Shown piece after piece: positions 1 to 6,558 of a stretch of DNA of 6,715 nt (its first letter is position 1; every line of letters starts with the position of its first letter). The position numbers and the translations under genes were made by a program. Under the pieces are notes generated by a model. The model saw only the letters and a program-made list of their open reading frames with translations, did not search any database and was not told where the DNA came from. The stretch spans positions 1 to 6,715 of the forward strand of contig JADLKP010000123.1 of NCBI GenBank assembly GCA_016838945.1. The letters are read 5' to 3'. Source of the DNA: Methanobrevibacter sp. Lineage in GTDB: Archaea > Methanobacteriota > Methanobacteria > Methanobacteriales > Methanobacteriaceae.

Positions 1-37
1 TTTAGAATATTTTAATTTTTTAAATTATTTAAATTAT
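1..37. other. 3' flank of the 1390-aa gene
   Basis: This stretch after the TGA stop is almost entirely A and T, with a tandem AAATTATT(T) pair at 22-38 that reaches the stop codon. I see no convincing hairpin. U-rich termination is possible but not demonstrable. Confidence 0.3.
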
Positions 38-3000
38 TCAAACAGGTATTTCAGTTTCTGTAACATTATGGGTATAAACCACACTGTACAGTCTATCAAC
101 GACATTTATCAAAGATCCTACTGAAATATCAATGACATTATCTTCATCTAAATAGTTCATTTTGTCAAAAGTGAATGTTCCGGTTCCATTGACTACAAGG
201 AAATGGACTTCAGTCTTCTTGTCTGATTTTCTGTTCAATGTAGCATAGATGTCGAAGCTTGCAAGATTGGTGTCCAATACCCCATCCTTATAGAAGCTGA
301 TGGTATATGTTCCTGGACTTGTGCAGACTATTTCTGGGAATTTGATTGTGGTTGTCTTAATTCTAGGGCACATTGTGCCGACACCTACAATTCCACTTTC
401 ATTATTCCAAGTCCTAAGTGCATTTACACCGTACCAGTTAGGATTTATCTTCAATCTTAGCTCTTCATCAAATTCACCAGGCCCGTAGATTCCTGCTGGG
501 TTTGCACTCATCTCACCAAGAATCATCATACTTGGACCTTCAGCATTTCTGTAGATAGCATTGTCGGTTATGACCGGTTCAACAACATTTTCTGCCAAAT
601 CATATCCTGCATTAAATCTGATTCCCTCCAAAGAGTTATCTGCAATCAGATTGCTGGTTATAATGATTCCAGTACTGTTATTTGCATCGATTGAAATTCC
701 CATATAGTTGTTGCTGATATTGTTCTGGCTTATGCTAATGTTCACTGCAGAGTTGTTAAGGAAAATTCCATATCCTCTTGGACCTTCAGGAACATCCATG
801 ACATACCAGCCGACATTATCGATAATTAGATTGTTTTCAATTTTGGTATTTGAATTATTGAACCCATATTTGATGCCGTAGTTGCTTAATGTGAACTCAT
901 TTTCGTATATTCCGAATTTTTGGGAATATTCTGCATACAATGCACTTTCAAAGGAGCTGACCTTATTGTTTGTAATGTTGACTCTTTCGCTGTTTAAAAT
1001 GCTGATTCCATATCCTGGCAACAATGTGCTGCCATTGTTATAATCATCGGTTTTTGAAGGGTCTAAGATATTTTTGATGTTGTTGTTTTCAATTATCACA
1101 TCTTTTGAATTGCTTATGACAATTCCGTTGCCTTCATCTGATTTTGAGTTTGCATTGATATTGAAGTTTGATATTTTGACTCCTTCTCCATTGACTGTAA
1201 AGACTGCCTTGCCATCTTTTCCATTTAATGTGATGTTCACATCAGAAGAGATATTATGGCTTTTGTTGACGATTAGATGAATGCTGTCATAATCTGTGCC
1301 TAAGAACTTTATGTCATTGCCTTCAGGGCTTTTGTCAATGATTCTTTGTATTTCATCATTTGCAAGACCTGCATCGATGTAAGTCACCTTTTCCTCATCC
1401 TTAACTGTAATTGCATTTGTTTTTTTAATGGCCTTATATTGATAGTCTCCTTCAAATGTAGAAATAATTGAATAACTTCCTGCATTTAGGTTTAAGTCTA
1501 ATTCAGCAAGTCCATTCTCATCAGTAATTTTTGAATAGCTTTTTGATTGCAATGTAAACTTGATTTCCTTATTTGCCAATGTGCGCCCTTTTTTATCCTT
1601 TAGGATTATAGAAAAACTTTGAGAATCATTATTGCTGATTGTTCTGTTGTAACTGATCAATTCCGGGGTTCCTTTAACAATGGTTATTGTTTTGTTTAGA
1701 CTTGCAGGAGCATATGTATTGTCTCCATTAAATATTAGTTTGATGGTACTTTTCTGCTCTTTTTTAAGATTGATTGTAAGCTGTGCTTTTCCTTCACTAT
1801 CAGTTGTTTTTGTGTATGTTTTTGAAAGTCCTGAAATATTAAACTCAATCTTCTTATTAGCTAAGACTTTTCCATTTTCATCACTTAATTTCACTGTATA
1901 ATATTCCCCAGATTCTGGAATGAAATTAGCATTTGAAGCAGTTATTTTTGCTTTTTTAGCTCCAGTTTGTATAGTGATTTTATTTTTTTTAGTCGCTGCA
2001 TAATATTGGTTAGTTGCAGGTGAACTTATTAAAACTGTGTAAGTCTTTTTCTTTGCCAAGTTTATTTGGAGTTTTGCCTTTCCGTTGCTGTCTGTTGTTT
2101 TTGTGTATGTTTTTGAAAGTCCTGAAATATTAAAGTTGACTGTTTTACCGGATATTGCCTTTCCATTTGCATCCTTTAAGGTTATTGTATAGTATTCTCC
2201 AGATTTCGGAATGTATTTTGCATCTGAACTTATTATTTTTGGGCTTTGCTTTTTGATTGTTAAGGTAGATTTAGCACTGGATTTATTATAGTTTTCAGTT
2301 CCTGCAAAGCTTACGATAACGGTATATTTTTTAGAGTTTCCCAAGTTTATTTGGAGTTTTGCATATCCGTTGCTGTCTGTTGTTTTTGTGTATATTTTTG
2401 AAAGTCCTGAAATATTGAAGAGGATTGTTTCACCAGCAACTGGGTTGCCATTTTCATCAAGCAATCTTGCAGTAAAGTATTCTCCGGATTTTGGAACAAG
2501 ATTCATATTTTGCACAGATATTTTGGTTTGGCTATATGCAACTGGTATGTCACTATCTGCAACATTAAATGTCACATAGGGATTTATAGAATAAATGTCA
2601 AATAGTCCTGGGAAAACTGCAGTTATTACGTTTCCGCTTTCCTTAAATTCGGCTTTTGAGAAATCTGCAATTGCAGTTCCATTTTTCATTAAAACAGTTC
2701 TGTAGATGTCTCCACTTTGAGGTTCTGCTTTATCGTTGTCCTTATTCAAGTAGAAGGTTACATATATTGAACTGAGATCAGTTGCGATATTGCCGTTTTT
2801 ATCCACAATGGATACGTTGTAGATTCCCTTTTTGACCTGGCTGATTTCGCTCACTCTTAATTGGTAGTTTCCACTGCTCCAAGTGGTACTCGGTGCTGCA
2901 TAGAGTGTTGCTCCACATATGGTTTCCTGAATGTAAAAGGCATAAGCTAAATATACGACGCTTTTATCAACATCGTATTCACCGTTTCCTTCACCTACAA

Positions 3001-4210
3001 AGACATAAACATCATTCACACTATCGTAGTTGAATGCTCCTCCAAGGTATTTCTTATATTCTATATGGTATGTCAATCTTTCAGTGTGGCCCACATAGTA
3101 GTTATTGTTGTTGATTTCCAATAGTTCTGCATATCTTTTTGCATCCATGTTTCTGACACGATAATCATTTAACACTCCATACATTCCATTTTGCCTTATG
3201 TAATTCCCTTTTATTTCAATTTTGGTGATATTGCAGTTTACATAAACTCCCGCTCCTGATGTGGAGGTGTATTCGTCCCCATTTCTGTTGTATGCAATGA
3301 AATTGTTAATGATATAGACATAATTCGCTGAACTCATCTTCACTCCAGTATGCCTGTTATATGTGATATTGTTGGTATGGACTGTAGTGTTGGTATTATT
3401 GTCCCCAATGTAGATTCCAGTTACTGTATTGTGGCTGATGTTGTTGTTTGTGATTGTTGTTTTTGTGGAATTTACAATATGGATTCCTATGTTTGAATTT
3501 TTTACAATGGAATTGTTGATGAAGGCATTAGTTGTGTTTTCCAATCTGATTCCATCCCCGTATTTTGTGGTATTTATGGTACAGTTTATGATTTTCACAT
3601 CAGATGCCCCTCTTGCCAAGATTCCGTAGCAGTCATATTCATCAATTGTGTTTGTCAAGGTGAATCCTTGTATGATTGTTCCGCTTGCTTTTGGGCCTAA
3701 ATAAAAAATACCATATGTTCCGGATCCTCTTGTATTGGAAGGACATGGACTCATTTTAGTTCCAACATTAGAAATGATTGTAAGTTGCTTGTCTATGATG
3801 AAATGGCAGTGGACATAATCCTTTCCAGTGATGATTATTGTATCTCCTGCATTTGCACTATCGATTGCATTTTGGATTGTTGGGTTGCTCATTTGATTAT
3901 ATGCACTTCCATCTATAACGATTGTGGATTGTAGATTGGATGCACCTAATTTGGACTCTTTTAGATCATTTGCTGTTTCAAGTTCTTCTGTTTCCTCTTC
4001 ATAACTCGCTGTATCTGCATCCATTATTTCTAAAGGTTCTTCTTCAATTTTTAAATCATCGTCTATTTCTGCTATTTCATTTATTGAAGTTTCCGTAGCT
4101 ATACTTTTATTGGCATCGATTTCGTTCATATCATCTGCACAAACAGATCCTATGCATATGATCAGTAAAAATAAAATAAAAGAAATCAATGCTATTCTTT
4201 TAATTTTCAT
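38..4210 (-). CDS. Large secreted adhesin-like protein: two beta-helices flanking four Ig-like repeats
   Basis: This 1390-residue surface protein probably acts in adhesion; no enzyme motif is visible. Residues 1-25 form a Sec signal peptide (basic MKIKR start, hydrophobic core, likely cleavage after VCA). An acidic linker follows: I count 24 Asp/Glu and 3 Lys in residues 26-86. Beta-helix A spans about 97-345, with repeated NN-I and G-I-x-I rungs. A Tyr-rich segment (346-459) and a beta-sandwich-like module (460-557, ending DSDIPV) come next. Four Ig-like repeats cover 562-937 and beta-helix B about 944-1262. A second copy of the module (1298-1390) ends ETEIPV at the TGA stop. About 30 N-x-S/T sequons are present. 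The ATG at 4210 is chosen because it starts the signal peptide and follows a GGGGA ribosome-binding site. The reading frame is intact. The adhesin-like family assignment is firm; the binding partner is unknown. There is no recognisable C-terminal anchor. Confidence 0.9.
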   Translation of the reverse strand: MKIKRIALISFILFLLIICIGSVCADDMNEIDANKSIATETSINEIAEIDDDLKIEEEPLEIMDADTASYEEETEELETANDLKESKLGASNLQSTIVIDGSAYNQMSNPTIQNAIDSANAGDTIIITGKDYVHCHFIIDKQLTIISNVGTKMSPCPSNTRGSGTYGIFYLGPKASGTIIQGFTLTNTIDEYDCYGILARGASDVKIINCTINTTKYGDGIRLENTTNAFINNSIVKNSNIGIHIVNSTKTTITNNNISHNTVTGIYIGDNNTNTTVHTNNITYNRHTGVKMSSANYVYIINNFIAYNRNGDEYTSTSGAGVYVNCNITKIEIKGNYIRQNGMYGVLNDYRVRNMDAKRYAELLEINNNNYYVGHTERLTYHIEYKKYLGGAFNYDSVNDVYVFVGEGNGEYDVDKSVVYLAYAFYIQETICGATLYAAPSTTWSSGNYQLRVSEISQVKKGIYNVSIVDKNGNIATDLSSIYVTFYLNKDNDKAEPQSGDIYRTVLMKNGTAIADFSKAEFKESGNVITAVFPGLFDIYSINPYVTFNVADSDIPVAYSQTKISVQNMNLVPKSGEYFTARLLDENGNPVAGETILFNISGLSKIYTKTTDSNGYAKLQINLGNSKKYTVIVSFAGTENYNKSSAKSTLTIKKQSPKIISSDAKYIPKSGEYYTITLKDANGKAISGKTVNFNISGLSKTYTKTTDSNGKAKLQINLAKKKTYTVLISSPATNQYYAATKKNKITIQTGAKKAKITASNANFIPESGEYYTVKLSDENGKVLANKKIEFNISGLSKTYTKTTDSEGKAQLTINLKKEQKSTIKLIFNGDNTYAPASLNKTITIVKGTPELISYNRTISNNDSQSFSIILKDKKGRTLANKEIKFTLQSKSYSKITDENGLAELDLNLNAGSYSIISTFEGDYQYKAIKKTNAITVKDEEKVTYIDAGLANDEIQRIIDKSPEGNDIKFLGTDYDSIHLIVNKSHNISSDVNITLNGKDGKAVFTVNGEGVKISNFNINANSKSDEGNGIVISNSKDVIIENNNIKNILDPSKTDDYNNGSTLLPGYGISILNSERVNITNNKVSSFESALYAEYSQKFGIYENEFTLSNYGIKYGFNNSNTKIENNLIIDNVGWYVMDVPEGPRGYGIFLNNSAVNISISQNNISNNYMGISIDANNSTGIIITSNLIADNSLEGIRFNAGYDLAENVVEPVITDNAIYRNAEGPSMMILGEMSANPAGIYGPGEFDEELRLKINPNWYGVNALRTWNNESGIVGVGTMCPRIKTTTIKFPEIVCTSPGTYTISFYKDGVLDTNLASFDIYATLNRKSDKKTEVHFLVVNGTGTFTFDKMNYLDEDNVIDISVGSLINVVDRLYSVVYTHNVTETEIPV
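41..319 (-). repeat. Module B (second copy, C-terminal)
   Basis: Residues 1298-1390 form the second copy of the module and end the protein exactly at the shared IPV. Because the protein stops here, this domain occupies the place where an anchor would be expected. Confidence 0.65.
425..1381 (-). other. Beta-helix domain B of the 1390-aa protein
   Basis: Residues about 944-1262 open with AGLANDEIQRIIDKSPEGNDI, comparable with the entry of domain A. PbH1-type rungs follow, such as KDVIIENNNIKNI, RVNITNNKVSSF, ISISQNNISNNYMG and GIIITSNLIADNS. The domain closes with NPNWYGVNA, similar to the NWWG-type motif that often ends such helices in these archaea. It is better preserved than domain A. Confidence 0.8.
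1803..1843 (-). repeat. 41-nt direct repeat, copy in Ig repeat 3
   Basis: This copy is identical to 2094-2134 over 41 bases and differs from 2379-2419 at two positions. It encodes the core from FNISGLSK to YTKTT. Confidence 0.85.
2056..2131 (-). repeat. 76-nt direct repeat, copy in Ig repeat 2
   Basis: This is the partner of 2341-2416. Its 41 bases at 2094-2134 also match 1803-1843 in Ig repeat 3 exactly. The three copies lie 285 and 291 bases apart, so recombination between them would keep the reading frame. Confidence 0.85.
2341..2416 (-). repeat. 76-nt direct repeat, copy in Ig repeat 1
   Basis: Aligned by eye, this stretch matches 2056-2131 at all but three of 76 bases, beyond what amino-acid conservation alone demands. 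It encodes the segment from NISGLSK to KLQINLG. Confidence 0.85.
2540..2833 (-). repeat. Module A (first copy of the IPV-ending module)
   Basis: Residues 460-557 align with residues 1298-1390 at the end of the same protein. Shared positions include G-x-Y-x-(V/I)-S, K-(N/D)-G, T-(D/N)-L-(S/A)-S, LN, NGT, F-(S/D)-K, NVI and the final (S/T)-(D/E)-IPV. The identity is low, so this is an old duplication seen only at protein level. It is probably a beta-sandwich domain; I do not recognise a named family. Confidence 0.65.
2834..3175 (-). other. Tyr-rich segment between beta-helix A and module A
   Basis: Residues 346-459 hold 15 Tyr in 114 positions by my count and do not show beta-helix or Ig-like repeats. 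Fragments such as NNNNYYVG may be a decayed form of the NPNWYG ending of beta-helix B. Its function is unknown. Confidence 0.5.
3176..3922 (-). other. Beta-helix domain A of the 1390-aa protein
   Basis: Residues about 97-345 open with TIQNAIDSANAGDTI, the usual entry into a surface-protein beta-helix. Short rungs of roughly 22-25 residues follow, such as VKIINCTI, TTITNNNISHN, GIYIGDNNTN and IEIKGNYIRQN. This is the PbH1-type (pectate-lyase-like) pattern. No acidic catalytic cluster of a pectate lyase is evident, so the fold is probably a binding scaffold. It carries about ten N-x-S/T sequons within residues 205-330. Confidence 0.8.
4136..4210 (-). other. Signal peptide of the 1390-aa protein
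   Basis: Residues 1-25 show a basic n-region (MKIKR), a hydrophobic core rich in Ile, Leu and Phe, and a small-residue end (GSVCA) followed by DD. This fits Sec-dependent export. The Cys at position 24 lies just before the predicted cut and is not followed by a lipobox pattern, so I do not call a lipoprotein. Confidence 0.8.
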
Positions 4211-4216
4211 AGTTTT

Positions 4217-4221
4217 TCCCC
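4217..4221 (-). promoter_or_regulatory. Ribosome-binding site of the 1390-aa gene
   Basis: GGGGA lies six bases before the ATG at 4210. The context GGAAAAACTATG is identical at the start of the upstream gene. Confidence 0.75.
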
Positions 4222-4289
4222 ATTTAAGTAAAAAAATTTAATCAATATGAATAAATATTTTATTCAATATATAATTATTCTATTACTAA

Positions 4290-4315
4290 TATATACTTAT
4301 ATTTTTATATTTTTT
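4290..4315 (-). promoter_or_regulatory. Candidate promoter (BRE/TATA region) of the 1390-aa gene
   Basis: On the coding strand a run of A is followed by ATAAAAATATAA and GTATATATTA, which fits an A-rich BRE next to an archaeal TATA box. Transcription would start near 4270 and leave a leader of about 60 bases. The whole stretch is A+T-rich and a second ATAAAAATATAA lies at 4331-4342, so the exact box cannot be fixed by eye. Confidence 0.35.
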
Positions 4316-4347
4316 TACTTATAACTATTGTTATATTTTTATTGAAA

Positions 4348-4366
4348 TGAACATAAGTATTGTTCA
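4348..4366. promoter_or_regulatory. Dyad TGAACA-N7-TGTTCA, possible operator
   Basis: Six-base arms form a symmetric 19-bp site in the gap between the genes, about 140-155 bases before the downstream start and upstream of the candidate TATA region. The spacing suits a dimeric regulator. A second small inverted repeat, ATAAC-N4-GTTAT, lies at 4321-4334. No binding protein is known. Confidence 0.3.
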
Positions 4367-4431
4367 ATAATTTAGATTAAATATAATGGCTATGTGTGGT
4401 TGTCTTAGAAAATTTTTAAAAATAGATAAAG

Positions 4432-4460
4432 GAAAAGTAATAAGAATTTTATTACTTTTC
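4432..4460 (-). terminator. Perfect inverted repeat after the 691-aa gene, likely terminator
   Basis: Arms of 12 bases (GAAAAGTAATAA and its complement) pair perfectly around a five-base loop, starting 17 bases past the stop codon at 4477. In the gene's direction it is followed by CTTTATCTATTTTT, a moderate U-rich tract. On the plus strand a run of nine T follows at 4466-4474. It probably separates the transcripts of the two genes or stabilises the 3' end of the upstream transcript. Confidence 0.55.
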
Positions 4461-4476
4461 TAAAATTTTTTTTTAA

Positions 4477-6552
4477 TTATTTAATGGTTAATTTTGCAGT
4501 TTTGCTGATAGCTGCGTAAGTGTTGTCCCCTGCGAATTTAGCAGTGAAACTGTATGTTCCTTTTTTGTTTAAGCTTACTTTGACAGTTGCAACACCTTTA
4601 GCATTGGTAGTAGCTGTGTAGGTTTTACCGTTTACGGTAAAGGTTACTTTTTTACCTTTAACTAATTTTCCGCTAGCTGATTTGAATGTAGAGGTTAAGG
4701 ATTTGGTTGCGCTTGCTTTGTAAGTTTTAGCCGGAACTGTTAAGCTACCTTTTTGTTTGTTAACAACAATCTTTGCAACAATGAATGAACCATTGAAATC
4801 ATCATCTCCGAGGTAACTTACTGCGAAAGTGTAGGTTCCTGCTTTTTGGAGATTGATTTGGAGACTTGCTTGACCTTTTTCATTAGTGTATTTGTCGTAT
4901 ACCTTACCGTTGAATCCGAATTGTACAAATTTATTGGTTAATGCATTTCCGTTAGAATCTTTTAAGGTAATTGTGAAATATTTACCTGCTCTACCATCAG
5001 TGGTAGTGTCTACAGCAGTAGTGGTCATATTTTGATATACAATGGTACTTGCAGTTTTTACAGGAGCGGTTGATTTGAAATCAATGCTGGTTTCTGTAGC
5101 TTGAAGCTTGTCACTTCCAGCAAATGCAATAGCAATAATTCCATCTTCTGTCACATCAATGGTTAAGAGACCGTCAGCGTCGGTTTCAGCAGTTTGAGCT
5201 TCTCCACCATTGATTGAGTAAGTAATTTCTTCTCCTGCTTGAGGGTCACCGTTTACATCCACCAATTCAATGGTGACTTTTTTATCAGCAGTTTTAACTT
5301 CTTTGATGTTGATTGCAGTAGGAGCTTTGTCTGCTGCATCTATTACAACTCCATTTGCATCATCCCAGTCTGCGTACCATACGGTTACAGGGGTGATTCC
5401 AGCTTCAATGGTGTTGCCGGTAATTGCAATAGGTGCATATGGGCTTAAAGGTCCTTGGTTACTTAAGATGTACATGAAGGTAATGCTTTCTGGACTTGCA
5501 CCTTCAGTTGCATTGATGGTATTGCCGGTGATGTTGATGTCACCGATTGCACTTGGGTATCCATGTGCAGTGTTACCTGATTCCGCTTTCATGAAGATGG
5601 ATCCTTCAGTTGCTTCAATAGTGTTGTCTGCAATGACATATCCGTTTGCAGCTTTTTGTGTGCTGATTACAGGCAAGTCCTTAAAGATTATGTTTCCTTC
5701 TGCATCTTCACACCATCCGCATCTGATGAATGTGTTGTTTGCAATTACACATCCTTGGGTGGAAGCTCCACCGAAGTAGATAGCGTAACAGTTTTCGATG
5801 AAAGTGTTGTCAGTCATTATGTTGTTACCGGAATTACTTGCAATGGAAATACCATCAAGTAATTGTCCTTCAAAGGTACATCCTTTTACAGTGATGTCAT
5901 GGGAACCCATAAGGTTAACTGCTTTGGTACCATATTCTTTTGTTCCTCCATTGGTTACTTTTTCAGAAGAACCGTTGAAGTATGAATTGGAAATGGTACA
6001 GAATGCTGCGCCTCTACCGTAAACACCGCTACCCCAATCAAGGAATGCACAGTTGTTTACAGTACCGTTTTCAATAGCCAATTGGATAGCATATCCGGAA
6101 ACTTGTTGACCGTATGTTTTTTTGCCATCAGTGTTGATGAATGTGATTCCGTCAAATCCGGTTCCAGCTTTACTTGCAATGAATAATGCGCCAGATCCGC
6201 CTTGGGAAGCACCACTTGCCTTAATGGTGACATTGTTACCTTTTACAGTAAGTTTTTTGGTTAAAGTGAATGTTTGTCCGTCATCTACATTATAAACTAG
6301 GTTTTCACCTAAATCTACTTCTCCTCCATCTTCAGCATCATCGATTAAAGTTTGTATATCCGCACCGGTCTTTTCTTCACCAACTGCCAATGCAGTATCG
6401 TCTGTAGCTGCAGACTCTTCAACTGCTGCAACTTCATCCACTACATCATCAGATATTACATCATCAGCAATATCATCTGCTGCAGATACTGCGGAAACAG
6501 ATATAGCAACGATCAATACTAAAAGGAAAGATATAATCACCTTTTTATTCAT
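4477..6552 (-). CDS. Secreted adhesin-like protein: one beta-helix plus three Ig-like domains
   Basis: This 691-residue protein is probably secreted and displayed on the cell surface. Residues 1-24 form a signal peptide (MNKK start, long hydrophobic core, cleavage after AVSA). Residues 26-60 are acidic (14 Asp/Glu, no Lys). A right-handed parallel beta-helix spans about 64-395, with rungs such as ITGNTI, IADNTI and VIANNTF. Three Ig-like domains follow at about 410-493, 500-598 and 599-691. The second resembles the repeats of the downstream gene (YFTITLKDSNG, ASLQINL). The last ends GDNTYAAISKTAKLTIK, a common ending in Methanobrevibacter adhesin-like proteins. A CGWC pair lies at 278-281. 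The ATG at 6552 opens the signal peptide and has a GAGGA ribosome-binding site. The protein is richer in Ala, Gly and Asp, and its DNA looks more G+C-rich, than its neighbour. No membrane anchor or sortase motif is visible. The ligand is unknown. Confidence 0.9.
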   Translation of the reverse strand: MNKKVIISFLLVLIVAISVSAVSAADDIADDVISDDVVDEVAAVEESAATDDTALAVGEEKTGADIQTLIDDAEDGGEVDLGENLVYNVDDGQTFTLTKKLTVKGNNVTIKASGASQGGSGALFIASKAGTGFDGITFINTDGKKTYGQQVSGYAIQLAIENGTVNNCAFLDWGSGVYGRGAAFCTISNSYFNGSSEKVTNGGTKEYGTKAVNLMGSHDITVKGCTFEGQLLDGISIASNSGNNIMTDNTFIENCYAIYFGGASTQGCVIANNTFIRCGWCEDAEGNIIFKDLPVISTQKAANGYVIADNTIEATEGSIFMKAESGNTAHGYPSAIGDINITGNTINATEGASPESITFMYILSNQGPLSPYAPIAITGNTIEAGITPVTVWYADWDDANGVVIDAADKAPTAINIKEVKTADKKVTIELVDVNGDPQAGEEITYSINGGEAQTAETDADGLLTIDVTEDGIIAIAFAGSDKLQATETSIDFKSTAPVKTASTIVYQNMTTTAVDTTTDGRAGKYFTITLKDSNGNALTNKFVQFGFNGKVYDKYTNEKGQASLQINLQKAGTYTFAVSYLGDDDFNGSFIVAKIVVNKQKGSLTVPAKTYKASATKSLTSTFKSASGKLVKGKKVTFTVNGKTYTATTNAKGVATVKVSLNKKGTYSFTAKFAGDNTYAAISKTAKLTIK
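4480..5325 (-). repeat. Three Ig-like domains of the 691-aa protein
   Basis: The domains cover residues about 410-493, 500-598 and 599-691. Each shows the pattern of a (D/S)-x-(N/S)-G turn, a (T/N)-x-(D/K)-G turn, and a closing A-(G/F)-x-G-(D/S) strand. The three are far less alike than the repeats of the neighbouring gene, so this is an older array. Domain 3 reaches the C-terminus and is Lys-rich and Thr-rich, which could favour contact with the acidic linker or the cell wall; that is inference. Confidence 0.8.
5368..6363 (-). other. Beta-helix domain of the 691-aa protein
   Basis: Residues about 64-395 start with ADIQTLIDDAEDGGEVDLG and continue through PbH1-like rungs, for example ITVKGCTFEGQ, NNIMTDNTFIENC and INITGNTINATEG. 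Cysteines recur near the same place in several rungs (CAF, CTI, CTF, NCY, GCV, RCGWC), which suggests a stacked Cys position inside the helix. The boundaries are approximate. Confidence 0.75.
6481..6552 (-). other. Signal peptide of the 691-aa protein
   Basis: Residues 1-24 have a Lys pair near the start, a core rich in Ile, Leu and Val, and a SVSAVSA end before ADD. Cleavage could be after Ala24 or Ala25. This is a standard Sec signal and supports the chosen ATG. Confidence 0.8.
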
Positions 6553-6558
6553 AGTTTT

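Larger units (their letters stand above)
1400..2527 (-). repeat. Four tandem Ig-like repeats (coding) in the 1390-aa protein
   Basis: The repeats cover residues 562-654, 655-749, 750-846 and 847-937 (2527-2249, 2248-1964, 1963-1673 and 1672-1400). Repeats 1-3 share P-(K/E)-SGEY, a D-x-NGK-like turn, NISGLSK, YTKTTDS and (K/Q)LxINL. Repeat 4 keeps the outline (SYSKITDENG, AELDLNL, GDYQYKA) but has lost NISGLSK. They resemble bacterial Ig-like (Big/invasin-type) domains, which usually act as spacers that hold a binding head away from the cell. The repeat length of 91-97 residues fits that family. Confidence 0.85.

Noticed and set aside
1983..1990. Run of eight A in the coding strand of the 1390-aa gene as a phase-variation switch
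   Set aside because: It encodes an ordinary Lys-rich linker between Ig repeats in A+T-rich DNA, and the frame is intact; nothing in the window indicates switching.
1400..2527. Evenly spaced repeats as a CRISPR array
   Set aside because: The roughly 285-base period is in frame and encodes Ig-like domains; there are no short repeats with unique spacers.
300..3629. Several plus-strand open frames of 60-75 codons
   Set aside because: All are inside the 1390-aa gene on the opposite strand, have no supporting start signals and match no recognised protein pattern.
97..3922. Beta-helix domains as a pectate lyase or other polysaccharide-cleaving enzyme
   Set aside because: The rungs fit the fold, but I see no cluster of catalytic or calcium-binding acidic residues with a conserved Arg; the fold alone does not show activity.
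4211..4476. A small RNA or short gene in the gap between the two genes
   Set aside because: Apart from the hairpin and dyads the gap is nearly pure A+T, with no ribosome-binding site plus start codon and no tRNA-like fold.
5270..5779. A 169-codon hydrophobic reading frame on the plus strand
   Set aside because: It lies entirely opposite the beta-helix of the 691-aa gene, has no ribosome-binding site that I can see, and its hydrophobic look is what the complement of a polar, repeat-rich coding region gives.
5239..6022. Other short plus-strand frames opposite the 691-aa gene
   Set aside because: They overlap each other and the real gene, and none has a signal or motif of its own.
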